Shown in pieces: positions 7,703 to 17,541 of a stretch of DNA of 64,000 nt. The stretch spans positions 1 through 64,000 of the forward strand of contig CALAJH010000005.1 of assembly GCA_937922655.1 (NCBI GenBank), given 5' to 3'. Positions within the stretch are counted from its first letter, which is position 1; the number at the start of each line of letters is the position of its first letter. The position numbers and the translations under genes are program-made. The notes under the pieces were generated by a model that saw only the letters and a program-made list of their open reading frames with translations, was not told where the DNA came from and searched no databases. Origin of the DNA: an uncultured Bacteroidia bacterium. Lineage in GTDB: Bacteria; Bacteroidota; Bacteroidia; J057; CALAJH01.

Positions 7703-10045
7703 ATGTGGTATGCAATCGCGGACTTTGTCGTCCGCTATCGAATGGCGGCATTGGGGGCGATGACGTTGGTGGCGGCGTTAAGCCTTTTTTATGCCGCCTC
7801 CCGCTTGGAGATTTCCCAAGAAATGGTGCGGGTCATTCCCGAATCCGACCCCGACATCGTTCATTATTTCGCATTTAAACGGCTTTTCGGCGAGGACGGC
7901 AATACGCTCATCATCGCGCTCGAAGCCCCAAACCCCGAGCATTGGTACGAAAAAAAAACGCTTGACGCGCTTTATGCCGCCACGGCGGCGGCGGAAAAAG
8001 TCCCGGGCGTTAAAAGCGTCGTAAACCTTGCCCGTCTGCGCACCCTCGAACTCGAAGACGAGCGTTTCAAGTCCGTTTTTCCGTTTCCCCGCCCGCCCGA
8101 ACACCCCGATTCGCTTCGCCGCTTGGTGCGTTCGCTTCCTTTTTATCGTCATTTGCTTTACGACTCGACGGGCCGAACAATGGTAACCCTCGTCGCTTTT
8201 TCCGATTCCGCCCTCAAAACCAAACTCAAACAAACGTCGGTTTGGGGGGTGATGGAGGTTTTCAAGGATTTTGCGCAAAACAACGACGTCGAGTTTTACG
8301 CGGCGGGCTTGCCTTATTTTCGCGTGTTTATGTCCAAAAGGTTGCCGCGAGAGCTGTTTATGTTTTTGGTTTTGGCGCTCTTGCTGACGGCCGGCGCTTT
8401 GTTTGCGTTTTATCGTTCGTTGTACGCCGTAGCGTTTCCGTTGTTGTTGCTCACGGTTTGTACCGCCGTAACTTTGGGCATTATCGCCGCCTTTGACTAC
8501 AAACTGACGATATTGATGGCCACACTTCCGCCGATTGTCGTGGTCTTGGGCGTACCGCCCTGCATTTACATGTTGGGCGACTACCACGCCGAATACCGCA
8601 AAACGGGCGACAAAATCGGCGCCATCCGCGAAATGGTACACAAACTCGGCTTGGTAACCATGATGATTAACGCCAACAACGCCTTTGGCTACATCACCCT
8701 GTATTTGACGGGCGTAACGATGCTCATGGAATTCGGGGTGGTGGCGTTTTGGTCGACTTGCGCCACGTACGTGATTACGATTGTCATGTTGCCGGGCATA
8801 TTCAGTTTGTTGCCCCCGCCCACCGACCAAAACCTCAAACACTTGGACGCACCGGCGATTTCGCGTTTTGTGGCACGGGCCGACGAACTCGTCGCCAAAA
8901 ACAGAAAGTGGATTTACGGCGTTTCAATCGTGATTTTTCTCGTTTCGATGGCCGGGGTTTTGCGATTGCAAGCCGTCTCGTATATGTTGGACGACGTACC
9001 CAAGTCCGACAAAATTTATACCGACATCCGCCAAATCGAATCCCGGTTTCACGGGGCGATGCCCTTTGAAATCGTTATCGAAGCCGAAAAACCCGGCGCC
9101 TTTCAAAAGTACCGCAACCTCAAACTTTTGAACGACCTTCAAGATACGCTCAAAAAACATCCCGAACTTTCGCGTTCGTTGAGTTTGGCCGACGGTTTGA
9201 AGTGGAGCCGACAGGCTCTGGCGGGCGGAGACCCGCAAGCCTACCGCTTCCCCGAACGCAACGAAATGGATTTTATTCAAAAATTTGCCGCCGCCGGACG
9301 AAAAAAAAGCGCCGAAAAAGACGTGCTTTCCGGCCTCTGCGACAGTTCGTACCGTGTGGCCCGGCTGACGTGCTTTGTACGAGACCTCGGCTCGAAAAAA
9401 ATGCCCGAACTTATCGACCGCGTTCAAGCCGACGTCGATTCCGTATTAAAACCTCAAAAAAACGGCTTCTCCTACCATATTACCGGTACAACAAAGGTTT
9501 TTCTCAAATCCAACGACTACCTCAACGACAATCTGGTTTGGAGTTTGATAACGACGTTTTTTTTGATTGGCATACAAATGTGGATGCTTTTTGGTTCGGT
9601 GCGCATAATGTGGGTGAGCCTTGTGCCGAATTTGTTGCCCTTGGCCATGACCGCGGGCATGATGGGCTTTATGGACATTGCACTCAAACCCGCGACCGCC
9701 CTGATTTACCAACTGGCTTTCGGCGTGGCCATAGACAACTCCATTCATTATTTGGCCTCCTACCGCTACGAGCGCAAAAACGGACTGGCCGTATCTTTGG
9801 CCGTCTCAAAAAGTTTGCGTTTGACGGGCATGGCCATTATATATACGTCCATTGTGTTGTTTGCGGGTTTTGGGGTGTTTATGCCCTCGGCTTTCGACAG
9901 TACGCGCTCGTTGGGTCTGCTGACCTCCTTCACCCTCTTTACCGCCATGTTTTCCAATCTTTTGCTTATGCCCGCCCTCGTCCGCGATTTCGACCTCGAA
10001 AAGCCCGTAAAAGCGTCGGCGTGGATTGACGAACAACATTCGTAA
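7703..10045 (+). CDS. RND superfamily exporter (MMPL-type, two-fold repeated)
   Basis: 780 residues arranged as two halves, each with one leading membrane helix, a large periplasmic loop and five helices, the usual layout of MMPL/HAE3 exporters. The first half has the TM helix beginning at residue 15, a loop up to about 215, then helices including VVVLGVPPCIYMLGDY; the second half restarts near residue 405 and includes AFGVAIDNSIHYLASYRYE. Asp in the second-half motif is kept, while the matching first-half position reads LGVPPC, as in related Bacteroidota exporters I recall. Such proteins move lipids or hydrophobic compounds using the proton gradient; the substrate is unknown. It is a single gene with its own promoter directly upstream. 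Confidence 0.85.
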   Translation: MWYAIADFVVRYRMAALGAMTLVAALSLFYAASRLEISQEMVRVIPESDPDIVHYFAFKRLFGEDGNTLIIALEAPNPEHWYEKKTLDALYAATAAAEKVPGVKSVVNLARLRTLELEDERFKSVFPFPRPPEHPDSLRRLVRSLPFYRHLLYDSTGRTMVTLVAFSDSALKTKLKQTSVWGVMEVFKDFAQNNDVEFYAAGLPYFRVFMSKRLPRELFMFLVLALLLTAGALFAFYRSLYAVAFPLLLLTVCTAVTLGIIAAFDYKLTILMATLPPIVVVLGVPPCIYMLGDYHAEYRKTGDKIGAIREMVHKLGLVTMMINANNAFGYITLYLTGVTMLMEFGVVAFWSTCATYVITIVMLPGIFSLLPPPTDQNLKHLDAPAISRFVARADELVAKNRKWIYGVSIVIFLVSMAGVLRLQAVSYMLDDVPKSDKIYTDIRQIESRFHGAMPFEIVIEAEKPGAFQKYRNLKLLNDLQDTLKKHPELSRSLSLADGLKWSRQALAGGDPQAYRFPERNEMDFIQKFAAAGRKKSAEKDVLSGLCDSSYRVARLTCFVRDLGSKKMPELIDRVQADVDSVLKPQKNGFSYHITGTTKVFLKSNDYLNDNLVWSLITTFFLIGIQMWMLFGSVRIMWVSLVPNLLPLAMTAGMMGFMDIALKPATALIYQLAFGVAIDNSIHYLASYRYERKNGLAVSLAVSKSLRLTGMAIIYTSIVLFAGFGVFMPSAFDSTRSLGLLTSFTLFTAMFSNLLLMPALVRDFDLEKPVKASAWIDEQHS

Positions 10046-10356
10046 CAAAAAGCGTTGAACCGACAAGCTTGGTTGCGTCAAAAAAACAATGCATCCTTCT
10101 TCTAACCCGTCCGTACCCCCAAAACGAAACAACGGTGCGAAAAAATACGGGGCTTTTTCGGGGACGAGCGTCGTTGAATTGTTTGCCGGCGCGTTTTACA
10201 CCATGCGACGACAAGGCGCCGGGCCGATTGACCTTTGCCTCGGCGTCTTGTTTACAATCGCAACAAACGGCGGGTACGTGCAGTCGTTTAACGTCGGCAA
10301 CGGAAATCCACAAATACGGCGAAGCGTTGGCGTTCCAAAAATTAAAAAAAGCGTAT
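10046..10356. other. Intergenic region with no recognisable gene
   Basis: Between the MMPL exporter and the nucleoside transporter. Open frames here overlap the transporter in another frame and lack start context or composition of a real gene. No terminator, repeat or RNA was recognised before the transporter's -7 box. Confidence 0.5.
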
Positions 10357-10364
10357 TAACTTTG
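10357..10364 (+). promoter_or_regulatory. -7 promoter box TAACTTTG of the nucleoside transporter
   Basis: Consensus TAnnTTTG, 46 nt before the preferred ATG and 13 nt before an alternative GTG. Confidence 0.5.
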
Positions 10365-10410
10365 GGGGCGGCTCGGTGTGGAAACGCCGCCGCACGAAGA
10401 ACAAGCGGCT

Positions 10411-11697
10411 ATGGAAATATTGCGCGGATTGGCGGGGGTGGCGTTTATCGTCGGTTTGGCTTGGGCCTTATCCCAAAACCGACGGGGCGTGCGTTGGCGG
10501 ACGGTGGGTGCGGGGCTGTTGTTGCAACTGACCATCGGCCTTTTGGTCTTAAAGGCGCCGTTGGCTTACGAGGCGTTTCACCGCTTGGCAGGCGTTTTCA
10601 ACGCCGTCTTGGGGTTTACCGAAAAAGGCGCAAACTTTCTTTTCGGCGGTTTGGCCGACGTTAATACATCGGGTTTCATTTTCGCCGTGCGCGTTTTGCC
10701 CGTGATTATCTTTTTTTCCTCGCTTACCTCGCTTTTGTATTATTTGGGCGTCCTGCAACGGGTGGTGGTGGTTTTTGCGTGGCTGATGAAGCGCACGCTC
10801 GGGATTACGGGTACCGAAAGCCTCAACGCCGCGGGCAACGTTCTGCTCGGCCAAACCGAGGCGCCGTTTTTGATTAAACCCTTTATTCCCGCGATGCGAC
10901 CCTCCCAAATTTTTGCCGTCATGGTTTGCGGCATGGCCACGATAGCCGGCAGCGTCATGGGGGCGTATGTTTTGTTTTTGGGCGGCGACGACCCCGTGCG
11001 ACGCCAGTTTTTTGCCACCCATCTTTTGGCCGCCTCGCTGATGAACGCACCCGCCGCCATCGTCGTCGCCAAACTCCTTCACCCCGACGAACCCAACGCC
11101 CCCGACGACGCCCTCAAATTCAATCGCGAACAAATGGCCGCCAACCCCGTCGACGCCCTTGCCCTTGGCGCCGCCGACGGACTCAAACTCGCCGCCAACG
11201 TCGGCGCCATGCTTTTGGCTTTTATTGCCGTCATCGCCATGTTCAACACCGGACTCAAAGAACTCGTCGGGCAAATGTCCTTCGGCCAACGAACGCTCAA
11301 CGACCTCGTTCGCGATTCGACGGGCGGCGTTTTCGACGGCCTAACCCTGCAATACCTTTTGGGACAAATCTTCCGACCCGTCGCGTTTTTGATAGGCGTG
11401 GATTGGACGGAATCTTTGGCCGTAGGCAGTTTGTTGGGAGAAAAAATAGTGGTCAACGAATTTGTCGCTTACAAATCGCTTTCGGGCATGGAGACCTTGT
11501 CGGAGCGGGCGCGGCTTGTTTCGGCTTATGCCTTGTGCGGTTTTGCCAACTTCAGTTCGATAGCCATACAAATCGGCGGTTTGGGGGGAATGGCCCCCAA
11601 CCAACGCCCGCTTATTTCCAAATTCGGGGTTCGGGCGGTGATTGGCGGGACGATGGCCGGACTTTTGACCGCCACGCTTGCGGGCGCGTTGTCTTAG
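10411..11697 (+). CDS. nupC: Concentrative nucleoside transporter (CNT/NupC family)
   Basis: About 428 residues with roughly ten hydrophobic helices. CNT signatures are present: the opening MEILRGLAGVAFIVGLAWALS, GQTEAPFLIKPFI and MVCGMATIAGSVMGAYV, and near the C-terminus GSLLGEKIVVNEFVAYKSL and ALCGFANFSSIAIQIGGLG. CNT proteins import nucleosides with a cation gradient across the inner membrane. The chosen ATG gives the N-terminus usual for the family; a GTG at 10378 would add eleven residues. The gene ends tail-to-tail with the dihydroorotase-like gene, the two stops overlapping by 4 nt. Imported nucleosides would be substrates for the phosphorylase and phosphoribosyltransferases in this window. 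Confidence 0.92.
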   Translation: MEILRGLAGVAFIVGLAWALSQNRRGVRWRTVGAGLLLQLTIGLLVLKAPLAYEAFHRLAGVFNAVLGFTEKGANFLFGGLADVNTSGFIFAVRVLPVIIFFSSLTSLLYYLGVLQRVVVVFAWLMKRTLGITGTESLNAAGNVLLGQTEAPFLIKPFIPAMRPSQIFAVMVCGMATIAGSVMGAYVLFLGGDDPVRRQFFATHLLAASLMNAPAAIVVAKLLHPDEPNAPDDALKFNREQMAANPVDALALGAADGLKLAANVGAMLLAFIAVIAMFNTGLKELVGQMSFGQRTLNDLVRDSTGGVFDGLTLQYLLGQIFRPVAFLIGVDWTESLAVGSLLGEKIVVNEFVAYKSLSGMETLSERARLVSAYALCGFANFSSIAIQIGGLGGMAPNQRPLISKFGVRAVIGGTMAGLLTATLAGALS

Positions 11698-12905
11698 CCG
11701 TTTATCGTTCCAACGACGCGAATCGGCAGCATCATGCCCAGAAACGGACTGTTGGCGCATTGCGAACGCAGGTGTTCGCGCCCGACGATGGTCGGCACGA
11801 CTTCGTAAAGCGTGATTTTGGCGGGAAATCCCGGGCGAATCTCCACCGCCGGCAATCCCAATCGCTTGCGCGGCAATGCCGACCAACGCCGTTCCCATTC
11901 GGCTTGTCGGGCGGGGTCGAAGGTGGCGGCGGCGGCCGTTTCCAAACTCAGCACGCCGAAGTCCGCCGCCGCAAATTCCACTTCTTTTTCTTCGAGCGTC
12001 CGGGGTAGGTGCTGGACGGAAAAAAAACCGTGGTCGTCGTCCCAAAACGCTTTTTGCAACGTCTTTTGGTTGTCCGACGAGCGCAAAGGAGGAAAAGTTT
12101 TGTGGTTGGCGTCGAAACCGGCGAGAATTTCGTCGGTGAGCCGGAAGTGGTGGGGGGTGAGGTCGTAGGAGACGTCAAGACCGCGACGGGCGGCGGCAAC
12201 AACGGCGGCTTGTGCGTCGGCTTGAGTCAGGGCCGTAAAATGCAAACTTCCGTGGGTGTATTCGACGAGTTCCAGCGCCGTTTTGACGAACACCGTTTCG
12301 GCGACGGGCGCAATGCGTTTTAAACCCAATCGAACGGTGAAAGGACTTTCGTTGACGAGGCCGTCGGCGGCGAGGGCGCCGTCGAGCGGCGTTTGCACCG
12401 CCAGTCCGTCAAAGTCGCCCAAGTATTCCATCACCCGGGCTAGGAGGGGCGCCGAAAGCCCCGGACGATAACCGTCGAAAAACGCCTTTGCCCCGGCAAG
12501 GTGCATATCGTAGAGTTCGGCCATTTCCGTACCTTTACCGTCCACCGTGGCCGCCCCCGCAAGGTGAAATTCCACTTCGGTGCGGGAATAATGCCGTTTT
12601 ACGGCCGAAAGAACGGCGGCATGGTCGGGAAAAGGAATGTTGCCGTCGGGGACAAGAACGACGTCGGTAAAACCGCCGGCGACGGCGGAAGCGGTCAAAT
12701 CGTCGGGGGAGTCGCGGTATTCCCGGCCCGGCGCCGTCATGCCCACCCCGAAACCCGTAAATCCCGGCGCCGCGAAAACCGTTCGTTCCGAAAAGTCTTG
12801 CACCGGTCCGTCGGTCGGTTCCGCCGTGCCCACCTCCGTTATTCGCCCCTCGCACGTGCGTATGTTCACCCGCCGCCCGTCAACGACCACCGATTTCAAC
12901 CACAT
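11694..12905 (-). CDS. Dihydroorotase-like protein lacking the metal-binding HxH motif
   Basis: About 403 residues of the dihydroorotase/cyclic amidohydrolase superfamily. Recognisable anchors are PGREYRDSPDDLTASAVAGGFT, the strand-helix VVLVPDGNIPFPDH, and the C-terminal TPHHFRLTDEIL..FDANHKTFPPLRS. In an active enzyme the first anchor is preceded by DxHVHLR, whose two His bind zinc; here that stretch reads APGFTGFGVGMTAPG and contains no His. The protein is therefore unlikely to close or open the dihydroorotate ring by the standard mechanism. Similar metal-less copies exist in other Bacteroidota and may be structural partners of aspartate carbamoyltransferase; that role is inference. The start was placed at ATG 12905, 17 nt after a TAATTTTG box; the longer frame reads back through the promoter. 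Confidence 0.85.
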   Translation of the reverse strand: MWLKSVVVDGRRVNIRTCEGRITEVGTAEPTDGPVQDFSERTVFAAPGFTGFGVGMTAPGREYRDSPDDLTASAVAGGFTDVVLVPDGNIPFPDHAAVLSAVKRHYSRTEVEFHLAGAATVDGKGTEMAELYDMHLAGAKAFFDGYRPGLSAPLLARVMEYLGDFDGLAVQTPLDGALAADGLVNESPFTVRLGLKRIAPVAETVFVKTALELVEYTHGSLHFTALTQADAQAAVVAAARRGLDVSYDLTPHHFRLTDEILAGFDANHKTFPPLRSSDNQKTLQKAFWDDDHGFFSVQHLPRTLEEKEVEFAAADFGVLSLETAAAATFDPARQAEWERRWSALPRKRLGLPAVEIRPGFPAKITLYEVVPTIVGREHLRSQCANSPFLGMMLPIRVVGTING

Positions 12906-12922
12906 TCCCCGATTTTTGACCG

Positions 12923-12930
12923 CAAAATTA
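12923..12930 (-). promoter_or_regulatory. -7 promoter box TAATTTTG (minus strand) of the dihydroorotase-like gene
   Basis: Consensus TAnnTTTG on the minus strand, 17 nt before the ATG. It supports the internal start of the downstream gene. Confidence 0.55.
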
Positions 12931-13065
12931 GTTATTTTCCCCCGCGCATTCGACGTCGCATATAACGCCGAAGGCAAATCGGAACCGCCAAAATTTACGG
13001 GATTGACCTTCGGCGTGCAACCAAAGATTTTGGCGGGCGTGCCGTTGGAATAACAAATCTCGCCG

Positions 13066-13073
13066 TATATTTG
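13066..13073 (+). promoter_or_regulatory. -7 promoter box TATATTTG of the RND efflux operon
   Basis: Consensus TAnnTTTG ending 18 nt before the ATG of the membrane-fusion protein. Confidence 0.55.
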
Positions 13074-13091
13074 TGGCCACAAACAAACTCA

Positions 13092-14207
13092 ATGAAGCTG
13101 CGACAGTGGACGATAGTGGCGGCGGTAGGCTTGTTGGCGGCGGGCTTCGGGCTTTTCCGCTATATGTCGGCGCAAAAAAAACCGCCGGCGCAAAAACCTC
13201 AAATCCGTCAGACGCGCTACGTCAAAATCGAAAAAGTACGCAATACAACGGTAACGACGCAAGTGGAAATCACGGGGCGTGTTACCGCTCGTCAAAAGGC
13301 CGAAATTTTTGCCGAGGTTTCGGGAACGCTCTTGGCCGGGCCGACGCCCTTTAAGGAAGGAACGTATTTTGTTAAGGACGCGGTCCTGTTTCGCATCGAC
13401 GACCGCGAATTTCGCCTGACGCTTGCCGCGCTCAAAAGCGCCTTTCAAAACCGGGTGGCCCAAATGTTGCCCGATCTCAAACTCGATTATCCGGGCGCCT
13501 ATCCGGCATGGGAGGTGTATTTTCGGTCGTTGGACGTGGAAAAACCGCTTGCCGCACCGCCCCCGGCCCAATCCGACCAAGAACGACTTTTCGTCACGAC
13601 CCGCGACGTTTACAATCAATACTACCAAATCAAAAGCCAAGAGGCCCGATTGGAAAAATACGTTTTAAAGGCGCCGTTCGACGGGGTGGTTACACAATCG
13701 GGGATAGACCCGGGGACGTTGGTTCGGGTGGGGCAAAAGTTGGGGGAATTGTTGAACCTCGGGTCGTTGGAAGTGGAGGCCGCCGTGCCGATGACGCAGG
13801 CGCGTTATCTTTCGCCCGGCGCGACGGTCGAACTCTTTTCCGAGGATACGCCGGGGCGCTGGACGGGAACGGTTTCTCGCATGGCCGGCGCCCTCGACCC
13901 TTCGACCCAAACCGTCAAGGCGTTCGTTTCCGTTGCGGGCCCGGGCTTACTGGAAGGAATGTACCTCAAAGGCAAGATCGCCGCCGGGCGTATCGACGAC
14001 GCGGTTGTTTTGGACCAAGACCGGCTTATTGCCGAAAACAAGGTTTACGTCGTCGAAAACGACAGTCTGCTTGCCTTGCGCGAGGTTGAAGTCGTGCGTA
14101 GGCTGGGAAAAAACGTCGTGATAAAAGGCCTCAACGACGGCGAACGCCTCGTCGTCGAAACGCTCCCCCTCCTGCCCGTAGGTACCGTCGTCAAAACCTA
14201 CGAATGA
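13092..14207 (+). CDS. RND efflux periplasmic adaptor (membrane fusion protein)
   Basis: About 371 residues. An N-terminal membrane anchor (residues 6-25) is followed by a barrel-sandwich/lipoyl half (TTQVEITGRVTARQKAEIFAE), a short alpha-hairpin region, the second lipoyl half (LKAPFDGVVTQSGIDPGTLV) and beta-barrel plus membrane-proximal domains (PGATVELFSE, MYLKGKIAAGRID). This is the MexA/AcrA layout; the hairpin is short, as in adaptors that pair with HAE1 pumps outside the classical AcrAB group. It links the inner-membrane pump encoded directly downstream to an outer-membrane channel. The two genes share an ATGA overlap. No TolC-type gene is present in the window. The ATG 13092 start was chosen because the longer frame starts inside the promoter box. 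Confidence 0.9.
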   Translation: MKLRQWTIVAAVGLLAAGFGLFRYMSAQKKPPAQKPQIRQTRYVKIEKVRNTTVTTQVEITGRVTARQKAEIFAEVSGTLLAGPTPFKEGTYFVKDAVLFRIDDREFRLTLAALKSAFQNRVAQMLPDLKLDYPGAYPAWEVYFRSLDVEKPLAAPPPAQSDQERLFVTTRDVYNQYYQIKSQEARLEKYVLKAPFDGVVTQSGIDPGTLVRVGQKLGELLNLGSLEVEAAVPMTQARYLSPGATVELFSEDTPGRWTGTVSRMAGALDPSTQTVKAFVSVAGPGLLEGMYLKGKIAAGRIDDAVVLDQDRLIAENKVYVVENDSLLALREVEVVRRLGKNVVIKGLNDGERLVVETLPLLPVGTVVKTYE

Positions 14208-17200
14208 AAAACGTCATTGCCTATTTTATCCGTTACCCCATCGCGGCGGATTTGCTCGTCGTTTTGACGTGCATATTCGGATGGATGTCGCTGGGAAAAA
14301 TGCAGTCGACGTTCTTTCCGCAAACGCCGAGCCGGGTCATTACGATTTCGGTGGTTTATCCGGGGGCGTCGCCCGAAGAAATCGAGGAAGGGGTTACGCT
14401 CAAAATCGAGGACAACCTCAAAGGCGTAACGGGCATAGACCGCGTCAGCTCGGTTTCCAACGAAAACGCGGCGACCATCACCGTCGAAGTCCTGCGTCAA
14501 TACGACACGTACAAAGTCTTTCAAGACGTAAAAAACGCGGTGGACAGGATTGCGTCGTTTCCGGCGGCGATGGAGCCGCCCGTCGTTTCGATAAAAGAAA
14601 ACCTCAATTTTGCCATTGCCTTTGCCCTAACGGGTCCCGACGATTTGCGGGTGTTGAAAAAAGCGGCGGAACGCGTCGAGGACGACCTTCGCGCCGTCAA
14701 AGGCATATCCAAAATTCAAATTACGGGTTATCCCGAGGAGGAAATCGAAATCCGGGTGCGGGAAAACGACCTTCGGGCATACCAAATGACGTTTAGGGAG
14801 GTGTCGGCGGCGGTGCGCAGGGCCAATTTCGACGCCACGGGCGGAACCGTCAAAGGTCGCGACGAAGAGCTGTTGATTCGCGCGCGCGGAAAAAAATATC
14901 GTGCCGCCGAAATGCGCGATTACGTCGTCAAGGCGGGCGCCGACGGCCGAATCGTTCGTTTGCGCGACGTCGCCGACGTTCAAGACGTTTGGAGCGACAA
15001 TCCCGCACAAAATTATTTCAACGGCAAACGCGCGGCCGTCGTTACCCTCCAAAACACCGACATGGAGGATTTGCTTTTCATCACCCGTTACATCAAACAA
15101 TACATCGAGGATTTCAACGCCGTTCATACCGAGGTCAAGGCCGAACTCGTGCGAGACTTCAGCGTTACGCTCCGTCAGCGCATCGACGTTCTGGTTAACA
15201 ACGGCGGGACGGGCGCCTTGTTGGTGTTGTTGTTTTTGTCGTTGTTTCTTCAATTTCGTTTGGCGTTTTGGGTGGCCTTGGGCATACCGGTTTCGTTTTT
15301 GGGAATGTTTATTTTGGCGCCGAACGTCGGCGTTACGATAAACGTCATTTCGCTTTTCGGTATGATTATCGTCGTCGGCATTTTGGTGGACGACGGCATC
15401 GTCATCGCCGAAAACATTTATCGCCACTATGAAGAAGGCAAACCACCGCTACAAGCGGCGTTGGACGGTACGAACGAGGTCATCGGCTCGGTTACCTTCG
15501 GGGTGCTGACGACGGTAACGGCGTTCTCAACGTTTTTGTTTTTGGAGGGCCGTTTGGGCGACTTCATCGGCGACATGGCCAAGGTCGTCGTCATTACGCT
15601 GTTGATTTCTTTGGTGGAGGCGGCGTTCATTTTGCCGGCACACATGGCGCACTCGCGGGCTTTGCGCCGGCGAGAACAAACACGCTTCGAACGTGCGACG
15701 ACGGGTGCGATGGACGGTTTAAGGGACCGTCTTTATTCGCCCGCGTTGGAGTTTTGCCTTCGTTATAAAGCCATAACCTTCGCCGTTCCCGCGGCGATGT
15801 TTTTCGTGGCCTTGGGGGCGATAAACGGGGGATGGGTCAAAACGACGTTTTTTCCCAACATCGAACGCGACGAAATCACGGTAACGTTGGAAATGCCCGC
15901 CGGCACGCCCGAAAACCTTACCCTCGAACGCGTCAATTACATCGAACGCGCGGCCCAAGCCGCCAACCTCGACCTCAAAGAGGGGCAAGCGGAAAAAAAA
16001 GACGTTATTATCGCCTATCAAAAAAGAATCGGTCCGGGCTCCCACCAAGCGACGCTCGATTTGACGCTGCTCAACGCCGAAGAACGCGGTTACACCTCGT
16101 ACAAAATCGCCGACGCGGTACGGGAAAAAACGGGCCGGGTCGAAGGCGCGGAAAAATTGACCTTCGGCATGCAAACACCCTTTGGAAAGCCCGTTTCGAT
16201 TGCGCTCATGGGCTACGACCTTGCCGAACTCGACGCCGCCAAAAACGAACTCAAAGCCGAACTCGCCAAAATCAAGGCCCTCAAAGACGTTACCGACAAC
16301 AACCAAGCCGGACAACGCGAAATCCTTCTTTCGCTCAAAGACAAGGCTTACCTTTTGGGATTGACGCTCGACGAGGTCGTCGGACAAGTGCGACAAGGTT
16401 TTTTCGGCGACGAAATTCAACGTTTGCAACGCGGGGCCGACGAAGTCAAAGTGTGGGTGCGCTACGACCGCGACGACCGTTCGGGCCGCGAAAAACTCGA
16501 GGCCATGCGCATACGCCTGCCCGACGGGCGCGAGTTTCCCCTCGCGGAAATCGCCAACTTTGAAATCACGCGCGGGGTTTTGGCCATCAACCACCTCGAC
16601 GGCAAACGCGAAATTCGCGTCGACGCCGACGTCGCCGACCCCAACGAATCGGTTACCGACATTATCGCCGACATAAAAAACCGCATCGTTCCGCCGATAC
16701 TTGCCCGACATCGAAGCGTGAGCGTTTCTTTCGAGGGGCAGAGCCGTTCCAACGAGGAAAACAACCGTTCGTTCGCCGCCGTCGGTCCCGTTGTTTTGAT
16801 TGTGTTCGTTACCCTTATCGTTTTGGCGTTCAAATCGTTTTGGCAGGCGGGATTGATTGTCTTGGAATTGCCGTTGGTGATTATCGGCGTGACGTTCGGT
16901 CATTGGTTGCACGGTTTGCCGATAAGCATTTTGTCGTTTTACGGCGTGATGGCTTTGATTGGGGTCATGGTCAACGACTCAATAGTCTTTATCGAACGCT
17001 ACAACCAACTTTTGCAGTCGGGCATGCGGGTCATGGAGGCGGTTCGAGAGGCGGCGCATTCGCGTTTTCGGGCCATCGTGCTGACGACGGGAACGACCGT
17101 CGCGGGGCTTTACCCTCTGATTCTCGAGCGCAGTTTTCAGGCGCAGTTTTTGGTGCCGATGGCCGTTTCCGTCGTTTACGGGTTGCTATTTTCGACCTTC

Positions 17201-17338
17201 ATCACCCTGTTGCTTTTGCCCGGCGAAATTTTGCTTTTCAACCGCATTCGGGTGTGGCTGGCATGGTTGTGGACGGGTACAAAGCCCGAACCCGAGGCCG
17301 TCGAACCCGCGGTTAAAGAAATGCAAAACGAAATATAA
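14204..17338 (+). CDS. RND efflux pump, inner-membrane permease (HAE1/AcrB-like)
   Basis: 1044 residues, full length for the family. It has the expected order: TM1 near residues 10-30, a large periplasmic porter domain, a block of helices near 335-480, a second porter domain and a final block of helices. The proton-relay Asp pair in TM4 is intact in GILVDDGIVIAENIYRHYEEG, and the mirrored motif VMVNDSIVFIERYNQ is present near the C-terminus. It would export drugs, metals or lipids through the adaptor encoded just upstream. There is no obvious terminator after it. Substrate cannot be inferred; the divergent sequence outside the motifs suggests a non-AcrB subgroup. Confidence 0.93.
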   Translation: MKNVIAYFIRYPIAADLLVVLTCIFGWMSLGKMQSTFFPQTPSRVITISVVYPGASPEEIEEGVTLKIEDNLKGVTGIDRVSSVSNENAATITVEVLRQYDTYKVFQDVKNAVDRIASFPAAMEPPVVSIKENLNFAIAFALTGPDDLRVLKKAAERVEDDLRAVKGISKIQITGYPEEEIEIRVRENDLRAYQMTFREVSAAVRRANFDATGGTVKGRDEELLIRARGKKYRAAEMRDYVVKAGADGRIVRLRDVADVQDVWSDNPAQNYFNGKRAAVVTLQNTDMEDLLFITRYIKQYIEDFNAVHTEVKAELVRDFSVTLRQRIDVLVNNGGTGALLVLLFLSLFLQFRLAFWVALGIPVSFLGMFILAPNVGVTINVISLFGMIIVVGILVDDGIVIAENIYRHYEEGKPPLQAALDGTNEVIGSVTFGVLTTVTAFSTFLFLEGRLGDFIGDMAKVVVITLLISLVEAAFILPAHMAHSRALRRREQTRFERATTGAMDGLRDRLYSPALEFCLRYKAITFAVPAAMFFVALGAINGGWVKTTFFPNIERDEITVTLEMPAGTPENLTLERVNYIERAAQAANLDLKEGQAEKKDVIIAYQKRIGPGSHQATLDLTLLNAEERGYTSYKIADAVREKTGRVEGAEKLTFGMQTPFGKPVSIALMGYDLAELDAAKNELKAELAKIKALKDVTDNNQAGQREILLSLKDKAYLLGLTLDEVVGQVRQGFFGDEIQRLQRGADEVKVWVRYDRDDRSGREKLEAMRIRLPDGREFPLAEIANFEITRGVLAINHLDGKREIRVDADVADPNESVTDIIADIKNRIVPPILARHRSVSVSFEGQSRSNEENNRSFAAVGPVVLIVFVTLIVLAFKSFWQAGLIVLELPLVIIGVTFGHWLHGLPISILSFYGVMALIGVMVNDSIVFIERYNQLLQSGMRVMEAVREAAHSRFRAIVLTTGTTVAGLYPLILERSFQAQFLVPMAVSVVYGLLFSTFITLLLLPGEILLFNRIRVWLAWLWTGTKPEPEAVEPAVKEMQNEI

Positions 17339-17541
17339 AACCCGCTCCATGGGCAAGGTAAACCTTTGACGTTCGCATCGCCCCCCAACGGCAAAGGTCG
17401 AAGGCAAGCGTTCTCGCCCACAGAGGTTAAGCGACCCGGGCAGCCGGCTAAAAATTGGCAAAACGGTTTAAACGCGGCGAATTCGCAAAGGCAAAGCCCG
17501 TTTCCAACAGAATCCGGCAAGGCGTATTTTGGCGTCGTCGC

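Noticed and set aside
12906-13082. 59-codon N-terminal extension of the dihydroorotase-like gene
   Set aside because: It would overlap the promoters of both divergent genes and has no family similarity.
13071-13091. N-terminal extension of the RND adaptor
   Set aside because: It starts inside the TATATTTG promoter box, and the ATG at 13092 gives a proper membrane anchor.
15719-16912. Antisense open frame of 397 codons opposite the RND pump
   Set aside because: Same codon-bias effect. The plus-strand pump has complete motifs.
17345-17420. Possible terminator between the RND pump and hpt (ACCTTTG...CAAAGGT)
   Set aside because: Stem only 7 bp with a loop over 20 nt and no T-run.
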